Part shown: positions 1 to 15,506 of the stretch, one piece after another
Layout: each line of letters starts with the position of its first letter
How positions within the stretch are numbered: the first letter of the stretch is position 1
Source of the DNA: Batkoa obscura
Taxonomy: Eukaryota; Entomophthoromycota; Entomophthoromycetes; Entomophthorales; Batkoaceae
Direction: 5' to 3'
Assembly: GCA_030770535.1 (NCBI GenBank)
Contig: JASVEC010000015.1
Span: 124,001 to 188,000 of the forward strand
Length of the DNA stretch: 64,000 nt
Position numbers and translations under genes: made by a program
Notes under the pieces: model-generated
The model's input: only the letters and a program-made list of their open reading frames with translations
The model's database searches: none
What the model was told of the DNA's origin: nothing

Positions 1-40
1 TATATATATATTATTTTTATTTTCTTAATACCTGTTATAG

Positions 41-2832
41 ATGGCTGAGCAGCTTGGTAACAAAGATACACTTTTGGAGATACACTCTTATTTAGTGAGA
101 ATAACTTTGGTTGACGAAAGAGAGCTTTTTAAGATCTGTCTTGAGTACTGGCATCTTTTGGTAATAACTCATAAATTTGTAGTACAATTTCTTATTTTTT
201 TAGCTTACTGGGTTATTCAACGAAATGAAAAACGTTCAAGCCCCTGATGCACCTTTACTTAACCTTGGTACCGAAGTAGGTGGCAACGGAGATGTCCCTA
301 ACAAAACCTTAAGAAAAGATATCTATGCAATGACTATTCCAGCTCTTAGAAGAGCTATGATTGAAACAATGGTTAAGCCTGAAGAAGTAATTTAGATTTT
401 ATCATTTTATAGTATATCCTAATATTTAAAAGGTCCTTATTATTGAAAATGAATACGGTGAAGTTGTTCGTGAGACCCAGAAAGAAACTGACACTATCGC
501 TTTATATAAAACCATGCGTGAATGTTTAGTTTACTTGACTCATTTAGATGTTGTAGATACAGAACAAGTGATGCTAAGCAGTTTACACTTTATGGTAAGA
601 TAATTATAATTAAACTTAAGAAATAGAGTAGTAATATAATTTAGTTTAATGAAGGATGTTGGGATAAGACCAAATTAAATAAATTATGTTGGTCTATTGG
701 ATCCATCTCTGGGGCTATGCGTAATTATTTTAATATTTAATAGAATTAAAGTTTTAATTTATCTAGATTCTGAAATGGAGAAAAAGTTTTTAGTGAGCGT
801 AGTTAGAGATTTATTGACTTTATGTGAAGTCAAAAAAGGAAAAGATAACAAGGCAATTGTTGCATCAAATATTATGTATACAGTTGGTCAATATCCTAGG
901 TTTTTACGTAATCATTGGAAGTTTTTAAGAACCGTTGTAAATAAATTATTTGAATTTATGCACGAGTCACATGAAGGTAATGATTAAAATGAAATTCATC
1001 TAATTTGTTTTAACTCTTTTTAGGTGTCCAAGACATGGCTTGTGATACTTTCGACACGGTTGCTCAATCTTGTAAAAAATATTTTGTTGTGTCTCACCCT
1101 CCTGATGATCAGATCCCATATATTCATAAAATAATTAATGATTTGCCAAGAATAATTGATGAATTAACACCTGTACAAAGAGTATCTGTTTATGAATCAA
1201 TTGGCCATATGATCGCTTCCGATGAGAACATCGAGAACCAAGTAGCGATGATAGAAGCACTCTTAAATGATACAAATCAAATAGTAATGATACTTTTATT
1301 ATAATCAAATTTGAACTAAATGTTAAAATTAGTGGGTACAATTAATCACTGACGCTAACATCTTGGAAGACAATGAAAAAGTAAAAAATATGGGTTATTG
1401 TTTGAAAACTTTTTCTGCTGTATGTAAATCTGTAGGCCCAGGGTTCAGCCGTCAATTATCTATACTTTTCCCCAGTCTTTTAAATATCTATAAAACATGT
1501 TCTCGACTTATTGACGTGTGTATTGATTCACAAGGTAATTTAGTAGTATTTGTTAGATGATCCTAATGCATTTTTAGGCGCTGTTGCTGTAAGAACTCCA
1601 AAAGTTAAAAATCTCAGAATCGTTAGAAAAGAAACATTGATCCTTTTAGATGTCTACATTAGCAATTCAACCAATAAGGAATTTGTTCTCCTAGAACTTG
1701 TTCCTAATCTTATTGATACTTATCTTTTAAGTTATCGGGAAAGTAATCCTTTATCTAAAGAACCAGAAGTTCTTGATCTTTTTGGTTCTTGTGCTGAGCA
1801 ATTAGGGGTAAGGTTATTATTTATAGTGATTGCTTGTATTTATATGCCTTTTAGAGTGCTTTGAATGGCAAAGTAGCAGATATCTTTAATCATATCCTTC
1901 AATGTACAATAGAAATGATTAGTCATGAGCTTACTAATTATCCTGAGATCAGAATCTCATTTTATAAACTCCTTCATAAACTTATTACCTATTGCTTTGA
2001 AGGTAACTTTTTTATGTTATGTTTTACTTATATTAACGTTAATAGGGGTTATTGGTGCACCAGGAAATCTATTCGATTTGTTCATGTTAACCATAACTTA
2101 TGGGTTTAAACATACAATGAGAGATATTTCCGAGACTGCATTATCTCTTTCTAATGAGATTTTCAAAAGAGTATTACAAGGAGACCCCAGTGTTGCTAAT
2201 TCTTTTTACCAAGCTTTTGCACTTACACATATAAGTGAAGCCGTGTACATTTTATTTGACACTCAGCATAAAAATGGTAACTGAAGTTTGTTAAATTTTA
2301 ATTTATTCTAAACCATTTTAGGGTTTCACTCCCAATGTATCCTTTTGTCCACTCTTCTTCATATTGTTGAAAGCAACCAGATCAGTTGCGATTTGAATTT
2401 CCCAAATTTCCAAAGACAACCTGATATTAGAACCAATTCATCTTATATGCAGTCATTTTTAGTTGCTTTGATCTCCAATACTTTCTCTCATTTATCACCG
2501 TAATTTATTACTTTTTAACAATGAATCTTTTACTTATTCTTATTAGGAACGCTGTAACTACGTTTGTACAAGGGATGCAATTATATTCTGGAGATTTGCA
2601 TAAATTTAAACTACATGTTCGTGACTTCTTGATTAGCTTAAAGGTAATAGTATAGTCTATAAACTAAACACAAATTAATTTGTTTTAGGAATTTGGGAAT
2701 GATAATGCCGATTTGTACCTTGCTGACCGAGAAATTGCTTTAGAAGCAAAGAAGAAGCAAGAAAGAGAAGTAGCACTTCAAGTACCAGGTATGATAAAAC
2801 CATCCGAACTTCCACCAGGTATGGAGGATTAA
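41..2832 (+). CDS. CRM1: Exportin-1 (CRM1/XPO1), C-terminal part, 5' end outside window
   Basis: This is the karyopherin that carries leucine-rich-NES cargo out of the nucleus with Ran-GTP. About a dozen short introns interrupt it. Spliced translation follows the CRM1 HEAT-repeat region: [10 protein letters not shown], then [29 protein letters not shown] sequence, [13 protein letters not shown], a stretch matching 'WAFKHTMRD', [13 protein letters not shown], and a charged C-terminal tail with PSELPP before the stop. The window opens in an intron whose acceptor is just before 41, so the N-terminal half (importin-beta N domain and NES groove) is missing only because of the window edge. One intron needed care: the splice near 1536-1578 uses the second of two acceptor-like sites, which restores the family's spacing before TPKV. 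Assignment by family resemblance is very secure; individual splice sites are by eye. Confidence 0.95.
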
Positions 2833-3323
2833 AAGCGAGATATTATGCACTATAAAGTGCTAGTTAAACTTAAATTAAATATTAGAGCTAAACGTTATTC
2901 TTTGGCTTATTATTTTTAAATATTTTTTTATTCATTTTTTTCTATTTTCAATTAAAAGTTTATTTTGGATGAAAAATAAATTAAATCTATATGAAACATT
3001 TATTAATAAAAATTAAAATAGAAATTTGATAAAAGTTCAATTTAGGTTTGATAAGCTATTAAAATATAATAATAATTAAATAACCTCAAATAAGAATCGA
3101 GTTTTCAACAGCAAGTTACAATAATTTATTATAATATGGAATTATATGGCTTGGATTCGAAAAAAACCTAACAAATGATATTAAATATAAAATATGGGTT
3201 AATATAGTAAATTCTAGACTAAAACATTCTTTTTGAAATTAAAACAAATTATCCAATTAAACCAAGGATATAAAAACAAACTTAGAGTTTGTCATTTTAA
3301 CTTTTTAACAAAAAAAAATTAAA
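2833..3323. other. Intergenic, CRM1 3' end to SGT2 start
   Basis: AT-rich stretch with no open frame of note. It must contain the CRM1 3' UTR and the SGT2 promoter. I see no clear element in it. Confidence 0.5.
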
Positions 3324-4685
3324 ATGGATAGCAAAAAGCAATTAGTATTTTCATTTATAGAATTTTTAAACACCTGTGTTGAAGATGGAACAATAAAGAG
3401 TGAGGATGCTGAAAGTCTAGAGGGTAAGTTAAAGAAATCAAAGTTTAAGTTATAATTAAATGAAATAAAATTTAGTTGCCACCCAATGTATTGGAGAAGT
3501 ATTTGGGGTAGATGTCAATGACGCAAAGCAGAAAGAAGAACTCTCGATCAAACCTACTACTTTATTACAAATCTTCAATGTCTTTGTAAAGACTCAAAAG
3601 AAATCACAAAAGGTAATAAATGGATTTTTAATTTATTTCTTTATTAATATATAATTTATAGCCAGCTACCGAAAGCATCGAAAAAAGCACTTTGACTGAT
3701 GAAGAAAAGAAGAAGAAAGCTGAAGAATTCAAAGGGTTAGGTAAAATATCTGTAACGTTTATTATAAACCAAAGTGCTAATTATTATTCTGTAGGAAATA
3801 CAAAATTAACCGAAAAGAATTACTCAGAGGCAATAGATTTGTATACTAAAGCTATCCAACTTGTTGACAATAACGCTGTCTACTATTCTAACCGGTAATA
3901 TTTATTTTGAATGGTTTTATTTTCCTTATCTTAATACATAGTGCTGCTGCTTATTCTCAATTTGGTGATCAAGATAATGCTATCGCTGATGCTATCAAAG
4001 CTACTGAAATTAATCCATCCTACTCTAAGGCTTACAGTAGATTAGGGTAACATTTTATCATTATTACTCAATCAAATGAGTTAACGTTTTCAGACATGCT
4101 TATTATTGCAAAAACTCCTTTGATGAAGCTGTGGAAGCTTACACTAAAGCCTTAGAATTAGACCCAAATAACAGCAATGTCAAATCAGCTTTAGAAAATT
4201 CTAAAGTACGTAGTAGTAAAAAAGATGAAAGTAGGTCAGTTTCAGAATCAGCTCCATCTGCCGATCCATTTGCCAATCTTGCCAATATGGCTGCTGGTTT
4301 AGGTGGTAATGGCGGTGGTAACCCGCTTGCTGGTATGGATTTAGGATCCTTGATGAGTAATCCAGCTATTATGAATATGGCTCAACAATTTATGAAATCT
4401 GGAGCTTATGATGAAATGATGAAAGATCCTTCTAAAATGATGGACATGTAAGTTAAAATTTTCCCTTTTCTATTTATGTTAATATCGTATTATTTAGGGC
4501 ACAAAATTTTATGGGAAATCAAGACAATTCAAATGGTGAAAACCCACTTGCCTCTTTAATGAATGATCCTAAAGTTGCTAAAATGTAATATTATAATAAT
4601 TTAAAATATAGTACTTATTAACATTTATTGTAGGGCTGAACAGTTTAAAAATGGCAACTTTGGAAACCCACCAAAAAAGGAATAA
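3324..4685 (+). CDS. SGT2: SGT2/SGTA-like small glutamine-rich TPR co-chaperone
   Basis: Cytosolic co-chaperone that hands tail-anchored membrane proteins to the GET pathway and binds Hsp70/Hsp90. Seven short introns. Domain order matches the family: an N-terminal homodimerisation domain (residues ~1-65, starting MDSKKQLVFSFIEFL) for Get4/Get5 binding, a linker, three TPR units (NTKLTEKNYSEAIDLYTKAI; AAAYSQFGDQDNAIADAIKA; HAYYCKNSFDEAVEAYTKAL), and a Gly/Met/Asn-rich C-terminal region with repeated NPLA, NPAIMNMAQQF and DPKVAKM motifs, the part that contacts the hydrophobic client. The start is the first ATG and fits the family N-terminus. It ends NPPKKE. The next gene, SEC22, is itself tail-anchored, but this proximity is probably chance. 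Confidence 0.93.
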
Positions 4686-5106
4686 TTATTTTAATAAAAT
4701 AAATATTAACATTTAATTATAAGTGATAAACTAACCCATGTTTTATTTTAATGAATACTGTATTACTTTTGCTATAACTTTATTAAAAATAAGCTTTATA
4801 ATTTAATGTTTATATAAGCTATTATCATTTTGATATTATGGATTTATATTTTAAAACAGAGACTCAGTGTAAAATATTTATAAATTTAATATTGTTAATA
4901 ACTAATTAATTGTATTCAAATTATTTAACAACTTTATCAGTGATGCTAAACAATAAACTACTATTAAATGCTGAAGCTTACTCAATCTGAGTGAAATCAT
5001 TGCGAAAATTAGCTGCTCAAGAATTACATCATAATAATTTGCCACGTAAAGTGGAAACAATGGCTAAATGGAAATCGAACAGTAATTAATCTCTTAATTT
5101 TTTAAC
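4686..5106. other. Intergenic, SGT2 to SEC22
   Basis: AT-rich spacer of about 420 bp with no coding signal; promoter and terminator presumed but not recognisable. Confidence 0.4.
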
Positions 5107-5953
5107 ATGGTATTGTCAACAACAATTGCACGAGTATTTGATGGGCTTCCACTTGCAGCATCAACTGATGATCAAGTAAGTTAATTTTACAAAGTAAATG
5201 ATAGTTTAGTAAATTGAATTAGGATCCTCCAGAGTTAGCTGAGTGCAAAGGACAAACAAAATTGTTATTTAGGAAATTAAATACAAATTCAGAACCTAGA
5301 TGCTCAATTGAATCTGGTAGATATATTTTACAGTAATTTACTATATTACTTTAAAAAATAGGAAAACTGAAAATTGAATTAATAGCTATTTAATTGATCA
5401 AGAAATCTGCTACCTTTGTATTTGTGAAAAAGCATATCCAAGAAAATTAGCCTTCAGTTATCTTGAAGAATTAGCTAGAGAGTTTATTGGTAGTTATTCG
5501 GCAGAAATAAATAAGCCAGGATTAAGACCATACGCCTTTATCAAATTTGGTAAGTTAATTTATTATTTGCCATTATTGATTTAACAGCTTTAATAGACAC
5601 TTTCATACAAAAAACAAAACGCATATACCAGGACTCAAGAGCACAAGATAATTTGTCAAAACTTAACGAGGACTTGCAAGATGTTACTAGAATTATGACT
5701 AAAAACATGGAAGACTTATTATGGCGAGGAGACTCTCTTGATAGTAACGATAATATACTTATAGCCTTGAATTTAAATTAACAATCTAATTATAGAAATG
5801 AATTCTTTGTCAGACCAGCTTAAAGATTCTTCTTTAAAATATAGAAAAGATGCGCATAATTTAAACCTTCAGCTATTATATCGCAAATACGGAGTACCTG
5901 CTATTGTTATATTGGTGGTTGTTATTCTCGTTCTTATTAAAGTTTATTATTAA
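5107..5953 (+). CDS. SEC22: SEC22-like R-SNARE (longin, tail-anchored)
   Basis: R-SNARE for ER-Golgi vesicle fusion. About four introns. Spliced product: longin domain from residue 1 (IARVFDGLPLAAS, TKLLFRKL, CSIESGRYILHYLIDQ, ICYLCICEKAYPRKLAFSYL), a link RPYAFIKFDTFIQKTKRIYQ that is typical of Sec22, a SNARE helix (LSKLNEDLQDVTRIMTKNME, with Arg at the zero layer), then a hydrophobic tail anchor (GVPAIVILVVVILVLIKVYY) ending at the stop. The exon join that gives GRYILHYLID uses a donor about 30 nt after the first possible one; this keeps the frame open and matches the family, so I prefer it. Length of roughly 215 residues is normal for Sec22. Confidence 0.92.
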
Positions 5954-6369
5954 AGGTTACTCAGTAACTTAATTTAGCGAAATTGTACTGAATTAATATT
6001 AAGGTTAATAAATGTTTAGCAGTTTTTATCTGAGGGCTATCTTAAATTAACTATTAATAATATTATTATGCTTTTGTATTTTATATATATAACATAAACA
6101 GCAGGCTAAGGATTTTTCTATAAATTGCTTATTCAAAGAACAAGTTTTATAATGTTATTTAGGACATAAATATAACTAACAAACAACAATACAGCATTTC
6201 ATTATTTACGTGAGATATAAGCTTTACTACTATTATAGTCATTGTAGTAGACAACATAATCCAAACACAGCTTACAAAAGTGAATAAATGTATAGTATGA
6301 TTTATTGTAAAATAATCAGAACGTATTTGTGTAATTCAGCTTGATTTGACAAGCTTAATATTAATATCA
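5954..6369. other. Intergenic between convergent SEC22 and FAM32A-like genes
   Basis: AT-rich, no coding signal; it separates two convergent 3' ends. Confidence 0.4.
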
Positions 6370-6863
6370 TTATCCGGGGCCGACCTAAAGACAATAAATA
6401 AAAATCAAATAGTCTTCTTAAAATTAATACCTTTGGGATATCATAGTGCTCAGATAATTTGTCTAATTTTTCATTAAACTCCTAAAAAAATTAATTTCTA
6501 ATATTTAAGATCGGAGTTGTCTTACTTGAACTTTATCCTTATGACTTTTATTTGCTAAATTTTCAGCTCTTTCTTTAATCTAAGTCATATTTAATACAAT
6601 TTCGAACTAACGACTGACTCTATCTTACCCTTCTCTGTTGATTTTTTTCAAACTTAATTTCAGCCTCGGTTTTTTTTCTAGGTTCTCTAACTATTTGAGT
6701 GGTTGATTCAACTTCTTTTACTTTCTTTTTATTCTTCTTTTTCTTACTAAATAAATTATGAACATTTGCCCATTATTAATAATATTATGAATTGTTACCT
6801 TGAGCTTCCTTTTAATTTCAAAGACTCTTTGATAACTAAATTATACTCTGAATCCTTTGGCAT
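6370..6863 (-). CDS. FAM32A-like small basic nuclear protein
   Basis: Short four-exon gene that single-frame searches miss because the exons are small. Read on the minus strand it begins MPKDSEYNLVIKESLKLKG, then a lysine-rich tract (KKKKNKKK), REPRKKTEAEIKFEKNQQRR, IKERAENLANKSHKDKVQ, EFNEKLDKLSEHYDIPK and ends VGPG. The order (LKLKG start, poly-Lys, TPAE-like/KTEAEIKFE, KSHKxxVxxFNxxLxxLxEHYDIPKVxP end) is that of the FAM32A family, whose human member is a spliceosome-associated factor that acts late in splicing. Total length of about 105 residues matches. Introns lie near 6415-6465, 6480-6528, 6580-6630 and 6738-6790 by eye. Confidence 0.82.
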
Positions 6864-7429
6864 CCTTGCCTATTTTTTGATTGAATTATTACAAATAAAA
6901 AATAAGCAAAAATTATTTTTGAAAAAACAGATTTTTTTATTTATAATTTTAAGCTACTAAAATTATCTGATATTCTTAACTATTATAAATGTCAGAATAT
7001 TATTAAACTGTTGATAAGCATAAATAGGGATTTCTATATTATTATAAATGTAGCAAATCCATTATTATATTCAATTGCTATAACATATTAACCTATATCA
7101 ATTTCAAATTAGCCGCGTATTAATAATTAAACTGGAATAAAGTAAAATTTATTGGCCGCCAAGCTAAGTTAATAAATTATTGCAACTTCATAATGACAAA
7201 AAGCTAGAAAGATAATTGGGCTAAGTTGAAGATAGAAGCCAAAAGTTAAGGTTTTAAGATGATTTGAAGCCAACCTTAATATAGTAACAATTCTTAGAAA
7301 TATTTTTTTGTGTGTGTGATTTTAAAAAAGTTTGGAAATTTTATTGTGGCATAAAAAAGTTCTTTCAGCTATTAAGTTTCTTCTTTACTATAAAAAAGCC
7401 TTTTTTATTGTAGACAATTGTTTATCATC
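6864..7429. other. Divergent promoter region, FAM32A-like / RSP5-like
   Basis: AT-rich 566-bp spacer between divergent genes. An apparent 64-codon forward frame over 6766-6960 overlaps the first exon of the minus-strand gene and is not considered real. Confidence 0.4.
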
Positions 7430-10377
<2,948 letters not shown>

Positions 10378-10957
10378 GAAAATGAATTAAGCTTTAAAAG
10401 GCAAGTAAAGATGAGTCATTTTTGATGTTCTGACCCTTCTTTTATCCACTATAATAATGATTCCATTTTCCAGGTTTTTTATTTCCTTTATCTGTTTCAC
10501 TATAATATGTATCGTTTCAACATAAATTTATAATTTAATTTTATTATCTAAAGGAAAGATATAATTATTAGTTTTCATTTTATATTTAATAGAATTTTTA
10601 TTATGTAGTTTATTAAGGTTAAAGTAGCTCATATTTTTTTAAATAAAAATTATTATATCCAATATGTAGTTTATATGTAATGGCAAATGTATTAAAATTA
10701 ATAAAGCTATATAATATTGTTTAATGAAACTATAAAAGAATAAAATACCATATAGTAATAACTGAAAGTATCATAAATTAATAAAATTTGAACTGACTTT
10801 ATTTAAACTATGAATAGTCTATAAGCATATAAAAAAATGGAATTGGACAAAAAAAATTAAATACTTGATCTTGATCTTATTAATAATGGCACAAATCTAT
10901 TCCCTACAAATTCTTAAATATAATAGTTCATATAATTAAACAATTGTGAAATACTAT
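10378..10957. other. Intergenic between convergent RSP5-like and NIK1-like genes
   Basis: AT-rich 580-bp stretch holding two 3' ends; nothing else seen. Confidence 0.4.
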
Positions 10958-13900
10958 TTAATCTTTTTTAACACACTTATTAATACTTGCAATCAACTCA
11001 TTAAACCTCAACGGTTTGGTTACATAATCATCCATACCAGCACTTATACATTTTTCTCTATCCCCAATCATGGCGTGCGCAGTCAATGCAATGATGGGAG
11101 TATGCATATTGTTTTCCTTTTCATATTCTCGAATTTTTGCTGTTGCTTCAAAACCACCCATTATAGGCATTTGAACATCCATTAATACAAGGTCATATGT
11201 TGATTTTTGAACTGATTGAAATGCTTCTAAGCCATTAGGTACAATTGTAACTTTATGTCCAAACTTTTCTAAAATACGTACTGCTAGCTTTTGATTTACT
11301 ATATTATCTTCAGCTAATAAGATCTTGAGTGATTTTTTGATGGATCTTGACGTTTCATTGGCTAGCATTGAATATGACTCCATAGCTGCATGTAGGGCAT
11401 TGACCAAGTCTGGGAAGAGTACTGGGAAGTTGATATATCCAGAGATACTAAGCTCCATACAAGTTTTCATTACTATGGGTGGCATATTAGGTACTGTTAA
11501 TACTATAGGTACGTATCTAAGTGAATGTACATCACGAACTTTTTCGATATAAGATAGATCATCAACGATTACTGTATCAACAACAGGGTTTGATTTATCT
11601 TTTGGATCTGTTTTAAAGCACTTTTTAGCATCTTCAACAGTATGGAAAGTTAAGCTATTTAGCTTCAAGGAATGGATCATTTCTTTAACTTGATCCATTG
11701 CTGGGTGTTTAAGGCTATCAAAGATAGCAATTGTACGATTAAGATAGGGAGTTAATCTAGATATAGCTAATTCATGTGTAATTTCTGCAATGGTACATGT
11801 CATTGTAAAATAAAATTCAGAACCTTGCCCTGCTACACTATGAACCCATAATTCACCTCCCATTAAAGCAACTAATCTTTTGGAAATAGATAAACCTAAC
11901 CCAGTCCCACCATACTTTCTAGTAGTGGAACCGTCCGCTTGCTGGAAGGTATCAAAAATTAAGTTGATCTTTTCAGAATCAATGCCAATACCAGTATCAG
12001 CTACACAGAATAATAATACAACTTGGTCTCCTCGAATTTCTTTGGTTTGCGCAGTAAGTACTACTTTACCTTTAGAAGTAAATTTAACTGCATTCCCAAT
12101 AAGGTTAGTAATGACTTGACGCAATCTTAGTGAGTCTCCAATAAGTTGATCTGGTATAGATCCATCAATATCATAAATCAAATCCAATCTCTTTTGACTG
12201 GCTTTAACAGCTAAAGTTTTAAGAGCAGAGAATACTGAAGAGCGAATCGAAAATGGGATTTGCTCAAGAACTAATTTGTTAGCTTCTATTTTAGATATAT
12301 CTAAAATATCATCAATAATTGTGAGGAGGGAATTTGCCATGGTTGAAACAATCATTAAATTTTCTCTCTGCTGGCGGTTCAATTCGGTTTCTAAAGTAAG
12401 GGCAGTCATTCCTATAATGCCATTCATTGGGGTTCTGATTTCATGAGACATATTGGCTAAAAACTCAGACTTAGCTCTGTTAGCGAGCTCAGCTGCTTCT
12501 CTTGCTGCTGTATTCTTTTGAATACTTTCCCTTAAATTATAAACCATTTGATTAATTTTTGTTTTAAGAGAGTCCATCTCACCGGAAGCTTCCACAGTAA
12601 TAAAGCGAGTGAAGTCACCATCAGTAGCTGCAGCGGAAATTTGAGCAAACGCCCTAACTTGCGTGGTCAAATTGTTTGCCATAGTATTCACATTATTAGT
12701 AATCTCTTTCCAAGTACCAGATACATCTTTAACTTGTGCTTGAACGCCCAATTTCCCTTCAGTACCTACTTCCCTTGCAACACGCGTTACTTCAGAAACG
12801 AAAGTTCTCAATTGATCCACCATAGTATTGATGGTATTCTTTAAATCAAATATTTCACCCTCTACCGATACAGTAATCTTTTTGGACAGATCACCTCCAG
12901 CTACAGCTTTACATACATTAGCAATATCTCGCACTTGAAGGGTAAGGTTGGCTGCCATAGTGTTTACGTTATCGGTGAGCTCTTTCCAAGTACCACCAAC
13001 GTCCTTTACATGCGCTTGACCACCAAGCTTACCTTCAGTACCCACTTCTCTAGCAACCCTAGTAACTTCGGCTGCAAACATTCTTAATTGGTCCACCATA
13101 GAATTAACTGTATTTTTCAACTCCAGAATCTCACCCTTGACATTTACAGTGATTTTCCTTGAGAGATCTCCGCAAGCTACAGCAGTAGTTACATCTGCAA
13201 TAGAACGTACTTGACTAGTAAGATTGGCTGCCATAATGTTCACATTATCGGTTAAATCTTTCCAAGTACCACCAACATCTTTTACTACTGCTTGACCTCC
13301 AAGCTTTCCTTCAGTACCCACTTCTAATGACACCCTCGTTACTTCTGTAGCAAATGTCTGCAGCTGATCTACCATAGTATTTATAGTATTCTTCAAATCC
13401 AATATTTCCCCCTTGACATTCACTGTAATTTTCTTTGACAAATCACCCCGGGCTACAGCTTTTGACACATCAGCAATATCTCGGACTTGAGCTGTTAAAT
13501 TAGCAGCCATAGTGTTTACATTGTCAGTAAGCTCTTTCCAAGTACCTCCTACACCTTTGACATGAGCCTGTACTCCAAGTTTTCCTTCTGTACCTACTTC
13601 TCTAGCTACTCTTGTTACTTCTGCTGCAAAAGTTCTTAATCTATCAACCATTGAATTGACTGTGGTTTTAAGAAGATGTATCTCCCCTTTAACGTCAACA
13701 GTAATTTTCTTGGATAAATCACCTTCTGCAACAGCTGTGGTAACTTCTGCAATAGAACGTACTTGGCCTGTAAGATTGGCTGCCATAATGTTCACATTAT
13801 CGGTTAAATCTTTCCAAGTACCACCAACATCTTTTACTACTGCTTGACCTCCAAGCTTTCCTTCAGTACCCACTTCTAATGATACTCTTGTTACTTCTGT

Positions 13901-15506
13901 AGCAAAAGTTCTTAATTGGTCCACCATCGTATTAATTGTTTTTTTGAGATCAAGTATTTCACCTTTAACATCAACTGTAATTTTCTTTGATAAATCACCA
14001 CGAGCAACTGCTTTAGAAACATTAGCTATATCTCGAACTTGTGCCGTTAAATTTGTTGCCATAGTATTCACGCTATCCGTTAGAACTTTCCACGTCCCGC
14101 CCACTCCATCTACTTCTGCCTGAGCTCCCAGCTTTCCTTCTGTACCTACCTCTCGTGCCACTCGAGTTACTTCTGCTGCAAACGTCCTTAATTGGTCAAC
14201 CATAGTGTTAATAGTTATTTTTAGCTCAAGAATTTCGCCTCGCACTGGAACTGTGACTTTTTTGGATAAATCACCACATGCAACAGCTGTACAAACTGCT
14301 GCAATATCACGGACTTGTGCAGTCAAATTAAATGCCATAAGGTTAACATTGTTTGTGAGATCTTTCCATGTACCTCCAACATCTTTTACGATAGCTTGTC
14401 CGCCCAATTTTCCCTCTGTGCCTACTTCAAGAGAGACACGTGTTACTTCAGTTGCAAATGTTTGTAATTGATCAACCATAGTATTAATAGTATCTTTAAG
14501 ATCCCTGATTTCACCTTTAACATCAACAGTAACTTTCTTTGATAAATCACCACGAGCAACTGCTTTGGAAACATCTGCAATATCTCTCACTTGAGCTGTA
14601 AGATTTGAAGCCATAGTATTGACATTATCAGTAAGTAATTTCCAAGTTCCTCCTACATCTATAACTCTGGCTTGAACACCTAATTTTCCTTCAGTACCTA
14701 CTTCGTGAGCAACTCTAGTTACTTCTGATGCAAAAGAATTTAATTGATCAACCATTCGATTTAAAGTATTTTTAAGAACCAAAGTTTCTCCTTTAACGTC
14801 TATAGTAATTTTTTTCGATAAATCTCCATGAGCGACAGCAGTACTAATTTCAGCAATTGCCCTAACCTGTTCCGAGTGATTAATTGACATCAAATTGACG
14901 TTTTGTACAATTTCAAGCCATGTTCCTTTTACGTTTCGATCGACTTTAGCCTTTATTCCCAACTTACCTTCAACACCAGCACCTCTAACAACAGTGTTCA
15001 ATTGACCAGTAAAGTTTTCTAAGTTTCCAGCTAATGAATTAATAGAGCATTTAAGTTTAGATAATGGACCTTCTGGAACATCTAAAGTTATTCTTTGGGA
15101 TAAATCGCCTAGTTCTACAGCTTCAACAACTTTATTACAAGCATCAAAGAAATCAGACTTTTTCAAACCTTCAAAGTCTACTGATTTATCCATGTCTTTT
15201 ACTTCTTCTTTGTCAATACTGTTTTCACTTAGCTTTCTTTCTTTTTCTTTTTTCTTTTGTATATAATTTAAATTTTCAAATGATAAGTACTTGATTAAAT
15301 AATTAATAATAATATACCTCATAAAGCTTAACCTTTTCTTCTAATTGATTTTGCCTTTCGATAAGCCTTTGTATAGCAGCTTCAATGCCGCTTGCTTGAG
15401 TCGGTTTAACACCAGAAAAGTTGAATAAATCGATGTATTCACCATTTGAATTTGAAATTGAGGACAATGCCCCGTGCAAGTGGTTCAAATAGCCCACTTC
15501 GGTCAT
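10958..15506 (-). CDS. NIK1: Group III (Nik1-type) hybrid histidine kinase with ten HAMP units
   Basis: Soluble osmosensing and fungicide-target kinase upstream of the HOG phosphorelay. Two exons: a first exon of about 63 codons starting at 15506 ([14 protein letters not shown], with a short coiled-coil), an intron near 15248-15310, then one long exon. Parts in order: about ten HAMP units of ~92 residues (signature [18 protein letters not shown], then VGTEGKLG), the last degenerate; dimerisation/phosphoacceptor ([13 protein letters not shown], His site); HATPase (N box [24 protein letters not shown]); an interdomain region; and a receiver domain ([11 protein letters not shown], phospho-Asp in [11 protein letters not shown], Thr in ALTAHAM, Lys in YVTKPL). 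Most fungal Nik1 proteins have about five to seven HAMPs, so this one is long (~1500 residues). Units alternate between two types (VSLEVGTEG with VKDV, and VAREVGTEG), so they expanded as pairs. Confidence 0.96.
12640..15130 (-). repeat. Tandem HAMP-unit repeat array inside the histidine kinase gene
   Basis: Unit length is 276 bp (92 codons); the higher-order unit is 552 bp. Copies at 13218-13330 and 13770-13882 are identical over 113 bp, while neighbouring units differ clearly. This points to recent unequal crossing-over or gene conversion between pairs. Reading frame is kept throughout. Confidence 0.85.

Noticed and set aside
1536-1557. A 22-nt intron in CRM1
   Set aside because: A 43-nt intron ending at the next AG (1578) gives an exact match in spacing to CRM1 proteins before TPKV, so the tiny intron is not needed.
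6766-6960. Plus-strand 64-codon frame
   Set aside because: It overlaps the first exon and first intron of the FAM32A-like gene on the other strand, which has a clear family match.
11325-14471. Several plus-strand open frames of 60-100 codons
   Set aside because: They are shadows of the repeated minus-strand histidine kinase coding sequence; no independent coding signal.
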